This document shows positions 1 through 7,664 of a stretch of DNA of 64,000 bases, piece by piece; positions within the stretch are counted from its first letter, which is position 1; every line of letters begins with the position of its first letter. The notes below the pieces were generated by a model. The model worked only from the letters and a program-made list of their open reading frames with translations. It searched no databases and had not been told where the DNA came from. This DNA comes from an uncultured Flavobacteriales bacterium (GTDB lineage: Bacteria; Bacteroidota; Bacteroidia; Flavobacteriales_E; Vicingaceae). Where the stretch lies: NCBI GenBank assembly GCA_913056345.1, contig CAJXMH010000004.1:62001-126000 (forward strand), written 5' to 3'. Both the position numbers and the translations under genes were made by a program.

Positions 1-1
1 A

Positions 2-703
2 GATTTTCCCGCAATAGAAATAACCCCTGAGTTTGTAGTGGGTTATGGACTAGACTATGATGGTTTAGGAAGAAATTTAAACGAGATATTTGTTTTATCA
101 AAAGAGCAAAGCATTAAAGAAAACAAGAACATGTTAAACATTGTACTTTTTGGCCCTCCAGGCGCAGGTAAAGGAACTCAAGCTACTAAATTGAAAGAGG
201 TTTACCAACTTACTCATTTATCTACAGGCGATATACTGAGAAATGAAATCAAACAAGCTTCTGAGCTAGGCGAAAAAGCAAAAAGCTATATGGACAAAGG
301 AGAGCTAGTTCCCGATGAGCTTGTAATCGACATGATCGAAAAGTGTTTGCAAGAAGCAAAAGACGCAAATGGTTTTATCTTTGATGGTTTCCCTAGAACA
401 ACTGAGCAAGCGAGAGCCTTAGATAGCCTATTGCAAAAATACAACACCGAGATTGACGTTATGCTTTCTTTGGAGGTTGATGACGAGGAATTGGTGGCGC
501 GAATTGTTCAGAGAGGTAAAGATTCAGGAAGAGAAGACGACAAGAACGAATCTGTAATCTTTAATCGAATTGTGACCTACAATAAAAAGACTGCTCCTTT
601 GAAGAAATACTATTCGGAACAAAATAAATATCAATCTATTAAAGGGGTTGGAGAAATTGAAGATGTATTCAAGAGACTTCAAACTGCTATAGACGAAATT
701 TAG
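2..703 (+). CDS. adk: hypoxanthine phosphoribosyltransferase-adenylate kinase fusion (5' end outside window)
   Basis: The frame is open from the window edge. The first ~35 residues (DFPAIEIT, then VVGYGLDYDGLGRN) match the conserved C-terminus of hypoxanthine phosphoribosyltransferase. With no stop codon, a short linker (SIKENKN) leads into a complete short-type adenylate kinase starting at the Met codon at 131: P-loop GPPGAGKGTQ, STGDILR, DGFPRT and a small lid without zinc cysteines. Adenylate kinase interconverts ATP+AMP and 2 ADP in the cytoplasm; Hpt salvages hypoxanthine and guanine to IMP and GMP. Hpt-Adk fusions are, from memory, common in Flavobacteria. Translation could also restart at 131 to give free Adk (190 residues). 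The stop overlaps the convergent phosphatase gene by 4 bp. Certain for Adk; the fusion is read directly, but most of Hpt is not visible. Confidence 0.93.
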   Translation, partial: DFPAIEITPEFVVGYGLDYDGLGRNLNEIFVLSKEQSIKENKNMLNIVLFGPPGAGKGTQATKLKEVYQLTHLSTGDILRNEIKQASELGEKAKSYMDKGELVPDELVIDMIEKCLQEAKDANGFIFDGFPRTTEQARALDSLLQKYNTEIDVMLSLEVDDEELVARIVQRGKDSGREDDKNESVIFNRIVTYNKKTAPLKKYYSEQNKYQSIKGVGEIEDVFKRLQTAIDEI

Positions 704-2394
704 AGCCTTATTCCTGAAATCAGGATATCGTCAACTTGTTCTTCCTTCTGCATCCATTCTGCTAGGGCATTTTTTACGATATTTTCTTGCTCGAGCATAG
801 GCAGATGAGTGATTCGTTCAATCATATTAGCAACGTTCTTACTCATAAACTTTTTTCCTCTTGGTCCTCCAAATTGATCGGGATAACCGTCTGAAAAGAG
901 ATAAAAGCAATCTCCTGTATCGTATGGAATTCGATGGGTATTAAACTCTTTTCTGTGTCTTGAAACTCCCCCAATAGAGAATTTGTCGCCTTTAATTTGA
1001 TAGAGCTCTCCCATTTTGGTGTAAAACAGAGGTCTCATTGCACCCGCATACTCAACCTTTTTGTGCTCAAAATTTACCGTGATAATGCCAAGCTCCATTC
1101 CATCCTTGCTATTGCGGTCTGTTGCTTTGTTTTGATTTAAGGCAATGCGTACCCTTTTATCGAGTTCTCTTAAAATAACACCCGGATCGAATATCTTTTG
1201 GTCTGAAACTATTTCGTTGAGTTGAGTATAGCCAATGATCGACATAAAAGCTCCTGGCACACCATGTCCTGTGCAATCTACTACGGCAAATATTGCTTTA
1301 TCTTTTCTTGCTGAAAACCAATAAAAATCCCCACTTACTATGTCTTTGGGAGAATAATAGATAAACGAATCCGGAAAATAACTTTTGATCTTTGGCTGTT
1401 CAGGTAAAATTGATGCCTGAATGCGTTTTGCGTAATTAATACTTTCTCGAATTTCTTTGTTTTGGGTCTCTACGAGTTCTTTTTCCTTAAGGAGATCATG
1501 TGTTCGCTCTTCAACTTTTTCCTCTAATGTGTTATTTAGCCTTTGCAGTTCTTTATTTGCCTGATCTAGATTTGCCAAACTATCTTTCAAGGCTTTTTCT
1601 GATCGTTTTTTATCTGTAATATCTCTAATAATTCCTTGATATGCAGAAACTTTACCATCAGAATCTTTTATAACAATACTGTTGAGCAAGCAAATTAATT
1701 CTGTTTTTCCATCTTTCTTTTTAAGCCTTACTTCATAGTCAGAAACCTCACCCGTTTTAGCAAGTTCGTTTTTTAAATTCATTCGGTCATTAAGGTCCCA
1801 ATAAAGATCACCAACACCAATCGCCTCTAACTCAGTTTCATCATATCCCAGAAGTTTTCTCCCTGCAGGATTAAGGTCAATGAACTTGCCATCTACGGTA
1901 GACATGTATATAACGTCCGTGGACCTCAAAAACAGTTTTCTATACCTTTCTTCACTTGCTCTTAATCTTTCTTCAGTAAGTTTTCTCTCAAGTGCATAAG
2001 CAATCGATTTAAGTAGTTGATCACTGCTGAGTTCGTTCTTTACCAGAAAGTCCTGTGCACCCTTATTAACAGCATTTCTGCCAATATGGTGATCCGCGAA
2101 TTCTGTAATTACCACAAATGGAGTGAGTGGGTACTTTTTAAAGAGATCATTAAAAGTATAAATGCCATAACTGTCGGGTAAGAATAAGTTAAGTAGCACC
2201 AATTGTATGGTTTCATTACTTAAGATTTCAGTTGCTTCTGCTAAGCTACTCGCATGAAATAGGTCGAATTCATCCTCTTTGCTTTCGGCTAACATTTCGC
2301 CTAAAGCAATTGCATCATTTTCTGAACTCTCTACGATTAGTAGCTTTACCTGCTCTAAATGGTCATTGTCATTTGTTGATACCTCATTTTTCAT
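700..2394 (-). CDS. receiver-PAS-PP2C (SpoIIE/RsbU-type) serine phosphatase
   Basis: 564 residues. Order: receiver-like domain (17-135), PAS domain (147-262), coiled coil (263-320) and a SpoIIE-type PP2C phosphatase (320-564). Phosphatase metal-binding aspartates are visible in SGDFYW (D356) and VDCTGHG (D373), then FSDGYPDQFG and QVDDILI near the end. Proteins of this build dephosphorylate anti-sigma antagonists or similar phosphoproteins in the cytoplasm. The receiver is degenerate: the usual phospho-acceptor Asp in the LLDL.LPD motif is Asn69 (codon AAC at 2190-2188), and the acidic pair after strand 1 is Glu22-Ser23, while Thr97 and Lys119 are kept. It is therefore unlikely to be phosphorylated normally. 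Its partner protein is not in this window. The gene is divergent from obgE. Confidence 0.9.
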   Translation of the reverse strand: MKNEVSTNDNDHLEQVKLLIVESSENDAIALGEMLAESKEDEFDLFHASSLAEATEILSNETIQLVLLNLFLPDSYGIYTFNDLFKKYPLTPFVVITEFADHHIGRNAVNKGAQDFLVKNELSSDQLLKSIAYALERKLTEERLRASEERYRKLFLRSTDVIYMSTVDGKFIDLNPAGRKLLGYDETELEAIGVGDLYWDLNDRMNLKNELAKTGEVSDYEVRLKKKDGKTELICLLNSIVIKDSDGKVSAYQGIIRDITDKKRSEKALKDSLANLDQANKELQRLNNTLEEKVEERTHDLLKEKELVETQNKEIRESINYAKRIQASILPEQPKIKSYFPDSFIYYSPKDIVSGDFYWFSARKDKAIFAVVDCTGHGVPGAFMSIIGYTQLNEIVSDQKIFDPGVILRELDKRVRIALNQNKATDRNSKDGMELGIITVNFEHKKVEYAGAMRPLFYTKMGELYQIKGDKFSIGGVSRHRKEFNTHRIPYDTGDCFYLFSDGYPDQFGGPRGKKFMSKNVANMIERITHLPMLEQENIVKNALAEWMQKEEQVDDILISGIRL

Positions 2395-2502
2395 GCTCGT
2401 TCCAAATATAATAGGATTTAGATTATTGGTGCTTTAAATAGAAGGGTTGGAAATTAAAATGCCAAAAGAAAGGCATTGACCTGCTCTTGCTAATTTATGC
2501 TT

Positions 2503-2510
2503 TACCTTTG
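2503..2510 (+). promoter_or_regulatory. TAnnTTTG -7 promoter element for obgE
   Basis: TACCTTTG fits the Bacteroidota -7 consensus TAnnTTTG and ends 6 bases before the ATG at 2517. A TTG lies 24 bases upstream (2476-2478), slightly outside the usual spacing. The distance implies an almost leaderless mRNA and rules out the longer TTG-initiated frame that would begin at 2487. Confidence 0.6.
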
Positions 2511-2516
2511 CAAGAT

Positions 2517-3512
2517 ATGTCAAACGCTAACTTTATAGATTACGTAAAGATCTGCTGTCGCTCCGGAAGAGGAGGTTCAGGATCTCCTCATCTACATCGT
2601 GACCGATTAACTGCCAAAGGTGGTCCCGACGGTGGAGACGGCGGTAGAGGAGGGCATGTTGTTATTCGTGGAAATAAACAGCTGTGGACTTTACTGCATT
2701 TGAAATATCAGAAACACGTAATTGCAGGCAGCGGCAACAATGGTGGGGCAAGCATGAGCACAGGCAAGCAAGGAGAAGATAAGGTTATTGAAGTACCTAT
2801 CGGGACTGTTGCAAAGCTTGATGCTGATGGTACTCAATTGGTAGAAATACTAGAAGATGGTCAAACCTTCACTTTAGTTCCCGGAGGAAGAGGAGGTCTT
2901 GGAAATGTTCACTTCAAAAGTTCTACCCAACAGACTCCACGCTTTGCTCAAGAAGGTGAGGCCGGGAAGGAAGAGTGGGTGGTACTTGAATTGAAAGTGC
3001 TTGCAGATGTTGGTTTAGTTGGCTTCCCGAATGCGGGTAAATCAACTCTACTTTCTGTTCTCTCTGCAGCCAAACCAGAGATTGCTAATTATCCTTTTAC
3101 CACTTTAACTCCCAATTTAGGGTTGGTTCAATACCGCGATCACCGCTCATTTGTGATGGCAGATATTCCAGGTATCATCGAAGGGGCGCACGAAGGGAAA
3201 GGGCTTGGATTGAGGTTTTTAAGGCATATTGAAAGGAATGCAGCTTTGCTTTTTATGGTTCCTGCAGATGCTAGCGACATCAAAAAAGAATACGCTATCT
3301 TACTAAATGAATTGAGTCAACATAACCCCGAACTGCTTGATAAGAGAAGACTACTTGCCATTACAAAGTCCGATTTACTAGACGAAGAGTTGATGCAGGA
3401 AATGAAAGAGGACTTACCTGATGTGGCTTGCATATTCATTTCTTCAATTGCCCAATTGAACCTGATGCAGCTAAAAGACCATCTCTGGAAATTGATTAAT
3501 CAACCTTCATGA
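2517..3512 (+). CDS. obgE: Obg/CgtA ribosome-assembly GTPase
   Basis: 331 residues. The N-terminal glycine-rich Obg fold (residues 1-160, e.g. [12 protein letters not shown]) is followed by a GTPase domain with P-loop GFPNAGKST (169-177), switch II DIPGI and a TKSD base-recognition motif. The C-terminal OCT extension of Firmicute Obg is absent, as is usual in Bacteroidota. Obg GTPases bind the 50S subunit late in assembly and respond to ppGpp. The start at 2517 ([11 protein letters not shown]) is chosen because it matches typical Obg N-termini and because the promoter element lies inside the longer alternative frame. Its stop overlaps the next ATG by 4 bases, so it leads an operon with the PAP2 phosphatase, crcB and pafA. 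Confidence 0.95.
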   Translation: MSNANFIDYVKICCRSGRGGSGSPHLHRDRLTAKGGPDGGDGGRGGHVVIRGNKQLWTLLHLKYQKHVIAGSGNNGGASMSTGKQGEDKVIEVPIGTVAKLDADGTQLVEILEDGQTFTLVPGGRGGLGNVHFKSSTQQTPRFAQEGEAGKEEWVVLELKVLADVGLVGFPNAGKSTLLSVLSAAKPEIANYPFTTLTPNLGLVQYRDHRSFVMADIPGIIEGAHEGKGLGLRFLRHIERNAALLFMVPADASDIKKEYAILLNELSQHNPELLDKRRLLAITKSDLLDEELMQEMKEDLPDVACIFISSIAQLNLMQLKDHLWKLINQPS

Positions 3513-4081
3513 ATACCGTAGAACATTGGGATCGGGAGCTTTTTTTATGGCTCAATTCCATGCATTCTCCTGTATTAGATGAGATTATGTGGTGGATTTC
3601 AGGGAAGATTGAATGGCTGCCTTTGTATGTGATCTTACTTTTTTTCCTTTATAAGAAGTATGGCAAAAATCTACTATGGATTCTACTAGCTGTGGCTGTA
3701 CTCATAACCCTTTCAGACCAATTGTCTGTTCACTTGTTCAAAGAGGTTTTTCAGCGTTATCGTCCCTGTCATAATTTAGAAATAATGAATCTAGTGCAAA
3801 CGGTAAACGATAAATGTGGAGGGAAGTACGGTTTTGTTTCCAGTCACGCTAGCAATTCCTTTGCCTTAGCAGTTTTTATTGGCTTGTTACTTAAACGAAA
3901 GTCATATCGCTACGCGCTTCCCTTATTAATTGTTTGGGCTTCTACGGTATCTTATAGCAGGATTTACCTTGGAGTTCATTATCCACTAGATGTAATTGGA
4001 GGTGGCATGCTTGGCGCTTTAATAGCGCTATTGGTTTATACTATTTTAATTAAGCTAACAGCTCATAAATTAGACCAATGA
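3509..4081 (+). CDS. PAP2-family membrane phosphatase
   Basis: 190 residues with several hydrophobic helices. The three PAP2 signature pieces are visible: [10 protein letters not shown] (K-x6-RP), [11 protein letters not shown] (the SH of PSGH, here with Ser for Pro) and [16 protein letters not shown] (SR-x5-H-x3-D). Such enzymes remove phosphate from lipid phosphates, for example undecaprenyl diphosphate or phosphatidic-acid-like substrates, with the active site facing the periplasm. The substrate cannot be told from sequence. It is joined by ATGA overlaps to obgE upstream and crcB downstream, pointing to translational coupling. Confidence 0.88.
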   Translation: MNTVEHWDRELFLWLNSMHSPVLDEIMWWISGKIEWLPLYVILLFFLYKKYGKNLLWILLAVAVLITLSDQLSVHLFKEVFQRYRPCHNLEIMNLVQTVNDKCGGKYGFVSSHASNSFALAVFIGLLLKRKSYRYALPLLIVWASTVSYSRIYLGVHYPLDVIGGGMLGALIALLVYTILIKLTAHKLDQ

Positions 4082-4446
4082 AACAGCTATTACTGGTAGT
4101 TTTAGGCGGAGGTTTGGGAAGTGGAGTAAGGTATTTGTTTGCTAGGTTTAGCTTAGACTATTTAAACTTAAGCTTACCCTGGGGAACATTAATGGCCAAT
4201 GTATTAAGTTGCATCCTTGTTGGCTTGATTATCAGCTCTGAGCATTTATTTCCTTCTAACCTTCGTTTGCCTATGCGCCTGTTTTTGATGATGGGCTTCT
4301 GCGGTGGCTTATCTACTTTTTCCACTTTCAGTTATGAAATGGTTAGCTTGTTTAAGCAAGGCATGTGGACTTTTGCAATGCTTAACCTTGGCTTAAGCTT
4401 ACTTTTAGGGATAGGGGTTATTTTTGCCTTGACTACAAAAACCTAG
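4078..4446 (+). CDS. crcB: CrcB/Fluc fluoride channel
   Basis: 122 residues, four transmembrane helices. Family motifs are present: GGGLGSGVRYL near the N-terminus, GTLMANVLSC in helix 2 (the conserved Asn of the pore) and GFCGGLSTFSTFS in helix 3 (the phenylalanine/serine track). Fluc channels work as dual-topology dimers exporting fluoride across the inner membrane. A single gene suits a homodimer. No fluoride riboswitch is seen upstream, since the gene overlaps the PAP2 gene by 4 bases and is transcribed as part of that operon. Confidence 0.93.
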   Translation: MKQLLLVVLGGGLGSGVRYLFARFSLDYLNLSLPWGTLMANVLSCILVGLIISSEHLFPSNLRLPMRLFLMMGFCGGLSTFSTFSYEMVSLFKQGMWTFAMLNLGLSLLLGIGVIFALTTKT

Positions 4447-4449
4447 GCA

Positions 4450-6054
4450 ATGTCTTTATTCCGTAAACTTAATCTCTCTTTAATAATAGGCTTACTTTCA
4501 GTTAGCAGCAATTTTGCCCAAACTACTTCTCCAAAACTTGTCGTTGGTGTTGTGGTAGATCAAATGCGTTATGATTATTTGCAACGTTATTGGGATTCTT
4601 TTGGAGAAGAGGGTTTTAAGCGCTTAGTAAAGCAGGGCTTTGCCGTTAATAACGTAAACTACCATTACAAGCCTACTTACACTGGACCAGGACATGCTTC
4701 TATTTTTGCAGGAGCACCGCCTGCAAAACACGGTATTGTTGGTAATAATTGGTACTCTAGAGAAGAGGGGAAAGTAGTTTATTGCGCAGAGAGTAGAAAG
4801 GATGATGGAAGCTATTGGATGGCACCGAGCAGGATGAAAGGCAGAAATTTAGCAGACCAAATAAAACTTAGATACGGAGCCAAAGCCAAATGCTATGGCG
4901 TTTCATTAAAGGACCGGGGCGCTATTTTACCTGCAGGGCATATGGCAGATGCAGCTTTTTGGTTTGATGGTAAAGCAGGCCTTTGGATAAGCAGTGAATA
5001 CTATGAAAAGCAAAACCAAGCTTTTCTTGAAAGCTTCAATAAAATTGATCTGTTGGAACGCTATTTAAGAAAACCTTGGCAACTCTCAAAGGAGCAAGAT
5101 CACTATCAAACTTCCTTTGCAGACTCTAACGCTTACGAAAAACCATTGGTAAAAAAAGGAGGAATCACTTTTCCGTATAATTTACTCGAAGCATACAGGA
5201 AAGAAGGCTATAAGGTATTAAAGTCCATTCCACAGGGTAATACTATGACAACTGACTTTGCAATAAGTCTGTTAAAAGAAGAAGCGCTTGGCCAAGATGC
5301 AGTTCCTGATTTTTTATCCATTAGTTATTCTGCTACAGATTATGTTGGTCACACTTTTGGAGTTGGATCTCGCGAGGTTCAAGATACCTACATCAAACTT
5401 GATCAAGATATAGCCAATTTGCTAGTCAAATTAGACCAAGAGGTCGGAGAGGGCGAATACCTACTTTTTCTAACTTCAGACCATGGCGCAGGGGAGCCAA
5501 GAAACTTCTTAAAAGACGCTAAACTTCCTAATGGTCGTTTTTCTACAAGGGACATAAAAAATAATTTAGATTCTGCTCTAGATCAAAAGTTTGGACCAAG
5601 AGATTGGATAGATGCTTTTATTAACTTAAACGTATATTTTAATACCAAAGCATTAGAGGAGAAGTCCATAAAAGCTCAAGATGTGCTTGAATATGCAAAA
5701 CGATACTTGTCTAAACTTAAAGGAGTAAAAGCCGTTTGGAGTGCAAGCTCAAAAATTGCCCACTCACATTTCAACTCCATGGTAGAGAATGGCTATGAGC
5801 CCGAAGAGTCGGGAGATTTGATCTTGCTGGAACAGGCTTCTTGGACTAGTTACTCAGATAAAGGCTCAACCCATGGTAGTCCCTATCATTACGATACGCA
5901 TGTGCCACTTCTTTTTTATGGAAAAGGCATTAAGCCGGGTAAAACCAATCAAAGCTATAGCATTGCGGCAATAGCTTCAACTGTAGCACACCTCATTCAT
6001 CTTGCAGAACCTGAATTAAGCAAAGGTGAGATAATTATAGAATTAATGGATTAA
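4450..6054 (+). CDS. pafA: PafA-type alkaline phosphatase
   Basis: 534 residues with an N-terminal signal peptide (ends near NFAQ, residue 24). It belongs to the alkaline phosphatase superfamily: VVVDQMRYDY holds the first metal Asp (D37), YTGPGHAS carries the candidate nucleophile Thr78, GNNWYS the substrate Asn, SLKDRG the Lys and Arg of the phosphate pocket, and SATDYVGH, TSDHGAG and YDTHVP further zinc ligands. PafA enzymes are phosphate-insensitive periplasmic phosphomonoesterases abundant in marine Bacteroidota. The gene follows crcB after 3 bases and closes the obgE operon. The Thr nucleophile together with the K-x-R pair separates it from nucleotide pyrophosphatases. Confidence 0.88.
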   Translation: MSLFRKLNLSLIIGLLSVSSNFAQTTSPKLVVGVVVDQMRYDYLQRYWDSFGEEGFKRLVKQGFAVNNVNYHYKPTYTGPGHASIFAGAPPAKHGIVGNNWYSREEGKVVYCAESRKDDGSYWMAPSRMKGRNLADQIKLRYGAKAKCYGVSLKDRGAILPAGHMADAAFWFDGKAGLWISSEYYEKQNQAFLESFNKIDLLERYLRKPWQLSKEQDHYQTSFADSNAYEKPLVKKGGITFPYNLLEAYRKEGYKVLKSIPQGNTMTTDFAISLLKEEALGQDAVPDFLSISYSATDYVGHTFGVGSREVQDTYIKLDQDIANLLVKLDQEVGEGEYLLFLTSDHGAGEPRNFLKDAKLPNGRFSTRDIKNNLDSALDQKFGPRDWIDAFINLNVYFNTKALEEKSIKAQDVLEYAKRYLSKLKGVKAVWSASSKIAHSHFNSMVENGYEPEESGDLILLEQASWTSYSDKGSTHGSPYHYDTHVPLLFYGKGIKPGKTNQSYSIAAIASTVAHLIHLAEPELSKGEIIIELMD

Positions 6055-6084
6055 AAAAACCGACATAGCTTTAAGCTATGCCGG
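6053..6084 (-). terminator. rho-independent terminator of the 344-residue gene
   Basis: A 12-bp stem (CCGACATAGCTT pairing with AAGCTATGCCGG, one G-T wobble) at 6060-6084. On the minus strand it is followed by a run of seven T (6059-6053), giving a canonical terminator. It sits between the pafA stop and the stop of the convergent 344-residue gene. Confidence 0.75.
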
Positions 6085-6115
6085 CATCACAAATCACTCT
6101 TAACTAACCAATAAC

Positions 6116-7150
6116 TTAAGAGTAAGAAAGTCGGTCTCCACTTACACCGCGGTTTTCAAAATGTATGTCGATAAACGGTGTTTTAATAAGGTTAAAGTAG
6201 TTCTGTCTTTTTATGTATTTAGGCTTCTGTAATTCGTCTTTTATGGCGTAAAAGTGTGAACTATCAAGGTTAAAGCTATAAGCCTCGATGGATGAGGTGC
6301 TCATTGAATTTAGAGTTTGAAGGGCTAGCTTATTTTTTCCTTCTCTTATCAGGCCTTTTATTTTTAGGTAAGTCAGGATGTTGTTTAAATAGTGCTTTGT
6401 AAATCCAAATGGAAGCGAATTAACCTTAGTCTGACAATTATTTAAAAGATCGGCTAGCGACTCCTCCTTAGCATAGAGCAATTGAGTTTGCCCCGCTTCT
6501 AGGCTAAGGATTAATAGGCTAATTAGACAAAAACTTTCGTTCACGGGGCTAGCATTTTCACAGGCCAATTTTCTGATTTGTTTGAAGATTCTAATTTGCC
6601 TCTTTTTTAGTTCTTCATTCTTTGATTCATTTAAAGTGCCGTTTAGTTCTTCTAATAATTCAACCAATAGGCTGCTTGCGTGATTAATTTTTTGGTACTT
6701 CTTAAAAAGGTGCTCGTAAACTGTTTTTAAGGGACTATTCTTATTTAAACGAACCAACTCTTTTAGCAAAGGAGTTGAAACTTCCTCAATACCATAAAAT
6801 TTTAGTTGATTGAAAAGATCAGCTAATTTTTCTTCCCTCTTTTTGTAATCAGCTTCAGCATTTCCATGTAGCATATAAAACATGCTGGTTAGAATTAGTT
6901 CTTGATAATGAACATCTTTTAGTTCGAAATACTCTAGACAAGACCTGTAAATAATGCGTTCAAAAATCTTGAAAGTATTGTATTCCAGGTTTCCTTTTAA
7001 TTCATCGACTTTGTGGAGGTCTTCCTCTCGATAGGCTTTAAAAAGATCAAGACTTACATCAGCATAAGCGTAGTTTTCTTCCAAAACAGATTCTATACCT
7101 TGAATTTGTTTGTCCGTTAACTTGCTTATTATGTAAGATACTTCGAGCAT
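6116..7150 (-). CDS. helical-repeat protein, short paralogue of the 508-residue protein
   Basis: 344 residues, no signal peptide or membrane segment, rich in Leu, Glu and Lys and predicted by eye to be almost entirely alpha-helical. The opening ISKLTDKQIQG...LDLFKAYREED and the later NTFKIFERIIYRSCLEYF give the layout 'helix, short linker, lfxay, then kifeRI..sclE', which resembles a Bacteroidota-wide set of unnamed TPR-like proteins and the neighbouring gene at 7665. Function unknown. ATG at 7150 is the first start codon in frame. A strong hairpin with a T-run lies just downstream. Cytoplasmic, perhaps a protein- or peptide-binding scaffold (inference). Confidence 0.7.
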   Translation of the reverse strand: MLEVSYIISKLTDKQIQGIESVLEENYAYADVSLDLFKAYREEDLHKVDELKGNLEYNTFKIFERIIYRSCLEYFELKDVHYQELILTSMFYMLHGNAEADYKKREEKLADLFNQLKFYGIEEVSTPLLKELVRLNKNSPLKTVYEHLFKKYQKINHASSLLVELLEELNGTLNESKNEELKKRQIRIFKQIRKLACENASPVNESFCLISLLILSLEAGQTQLLYAKEESLADLLNNCQTKVNSLPFGFTKHYLNNILTYLKIKGLIREGKNKLALQTLNSMSTSSIEAYSFNLDSSHFYAIKDELQKPKYIKRQNYFNLIKTPFIDIHFENRGVSGDRLSYS

Positions 7151-7226
7151 TTATCTATAATTGAGAACTAAGTTAAAGAGCTAGTTTGTCAAAACAAGTC
7201 CCAATTATCTCAAAAATAAACAGCAG

Positions 7227-7266
7227 AAAGCTGTTAAAATTTATATCAGTAAACTTTAACAGCTTT
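7227..7266. repeat. 12-bp perfect inverted repeat with 16-base loop
   Basis: AAAGCTGTTAAA (7227-7238) is the exact reverse complement of TTTAACAGCTTT (7255-7266). It lies in the non-coding stretch between the 344-residue gene and the small peptide gene, and downstream of the latter on the minus strand. A second, weaker hairpin (TTTAAGT/ACTTAAA) sits next to it at about 7278-7298. Together they may end or attenuate minus-strand transcripts, but no clear T-run follows the large stem. Confidence 0.5.
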
Positions 7267-7316
7267 ATATTAAATGATTTAAGTGTTTTTTACTTAAACA
7301 ACAGAATTAATAGTTT

Positions 7317-7493
7317 TTACGGCTCAGGTGTATATCCTGGCTCGTTCCATTCTTCCCATCCACCTCCATCTTCCGTTTCAGTTTCTTGCGCCTCTGCTAT
7401 TTCTTGATTTAATTGTTCTTCTGTGTATCCATCATAGTCAGAAGGAGTTCCATATCCGAGTAATGAAATTAGTAATGTAATCAATGCTGCCAT
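7317..7493 (-). CDS. 58-residue peptide: hydrophobic N-terminus, acidic Trp-rich tail
   Basis: Read directly from the sequence: 58 codons plus stop. The protein opens MAALITLLISLLGYG, a hydrophobic stretch able to act as signal or membrane anchor, then becomes very acidic (TEEQLNQEIAEAQETETED) and ends GGGWEEWNEPGYTPEP. No Cys and no Lys or Arg at all, which is striking for so short a protein. A consensus promoter (TTG-N19-TAGTTTTG) lies 27 bases upstream, and the A/T-rich ...AAATAAAATT leader is typical of Bacteroidota. It lies between two related helical-repeat protein genes. Function unknown; candidate secreted or membrane peptide (inference). The opposite-strand frame here is judged a shadow. 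Confidence 0.68.
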   Translation of the reverse strand: MAALITLLISLLGYGTPSDYDGYTEEQLNQEIAEAQETETEDGGGWEEWNEPGYTPEP

Positions 7494-7519
7494 AATTTTA
7501 TTTTTTTAAAGGTTCATAT

Positions 7520-7549
7520 CAAAACTAAAGGCATAATTTTGACTTGCAA
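7520..7549 (-). promoter_or_regulatory. Bacteroidota promoter TTG-N19-TAGTTTTG for the 58-residue peptide
   Basis: On the minus strand TAGTTTTG (7527-7520) fits TAnnTTTG exactly and a TTG (7549-7547) lies 19 bases upstream, the preferred spacing. Transcription would start near 7513, about 20 bases before the ATG at 7493. Confidence 0.7.
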
Positions 7550-7664
7550 GGGACAAATCATCGCTATTCTAACAGTGAAACCGTGTTAAATTATTGCGTA
7601 AACTCCCTTCAATCTACTATATAATAATGCTTTGGTCTTACATTTATAACTTCATCACCTAAGC

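Noticed and set aside
7186-7407. 73-residue plus-strand frame near the peptide gene
   Set aside because: It overlaps the tail of the minus-strand 58-residue gene in antisense, has Ser/Pro-rich shadow composition and no promoter fit; the minus-strand gene has an exact promoter.
7534-7541. plus-strand TAATTTTG as promoter of the 508-residue gene
   Set aside because: It is ~124 bases from the ATG with no TTG at -33; the real promoter of that gene was not identified.
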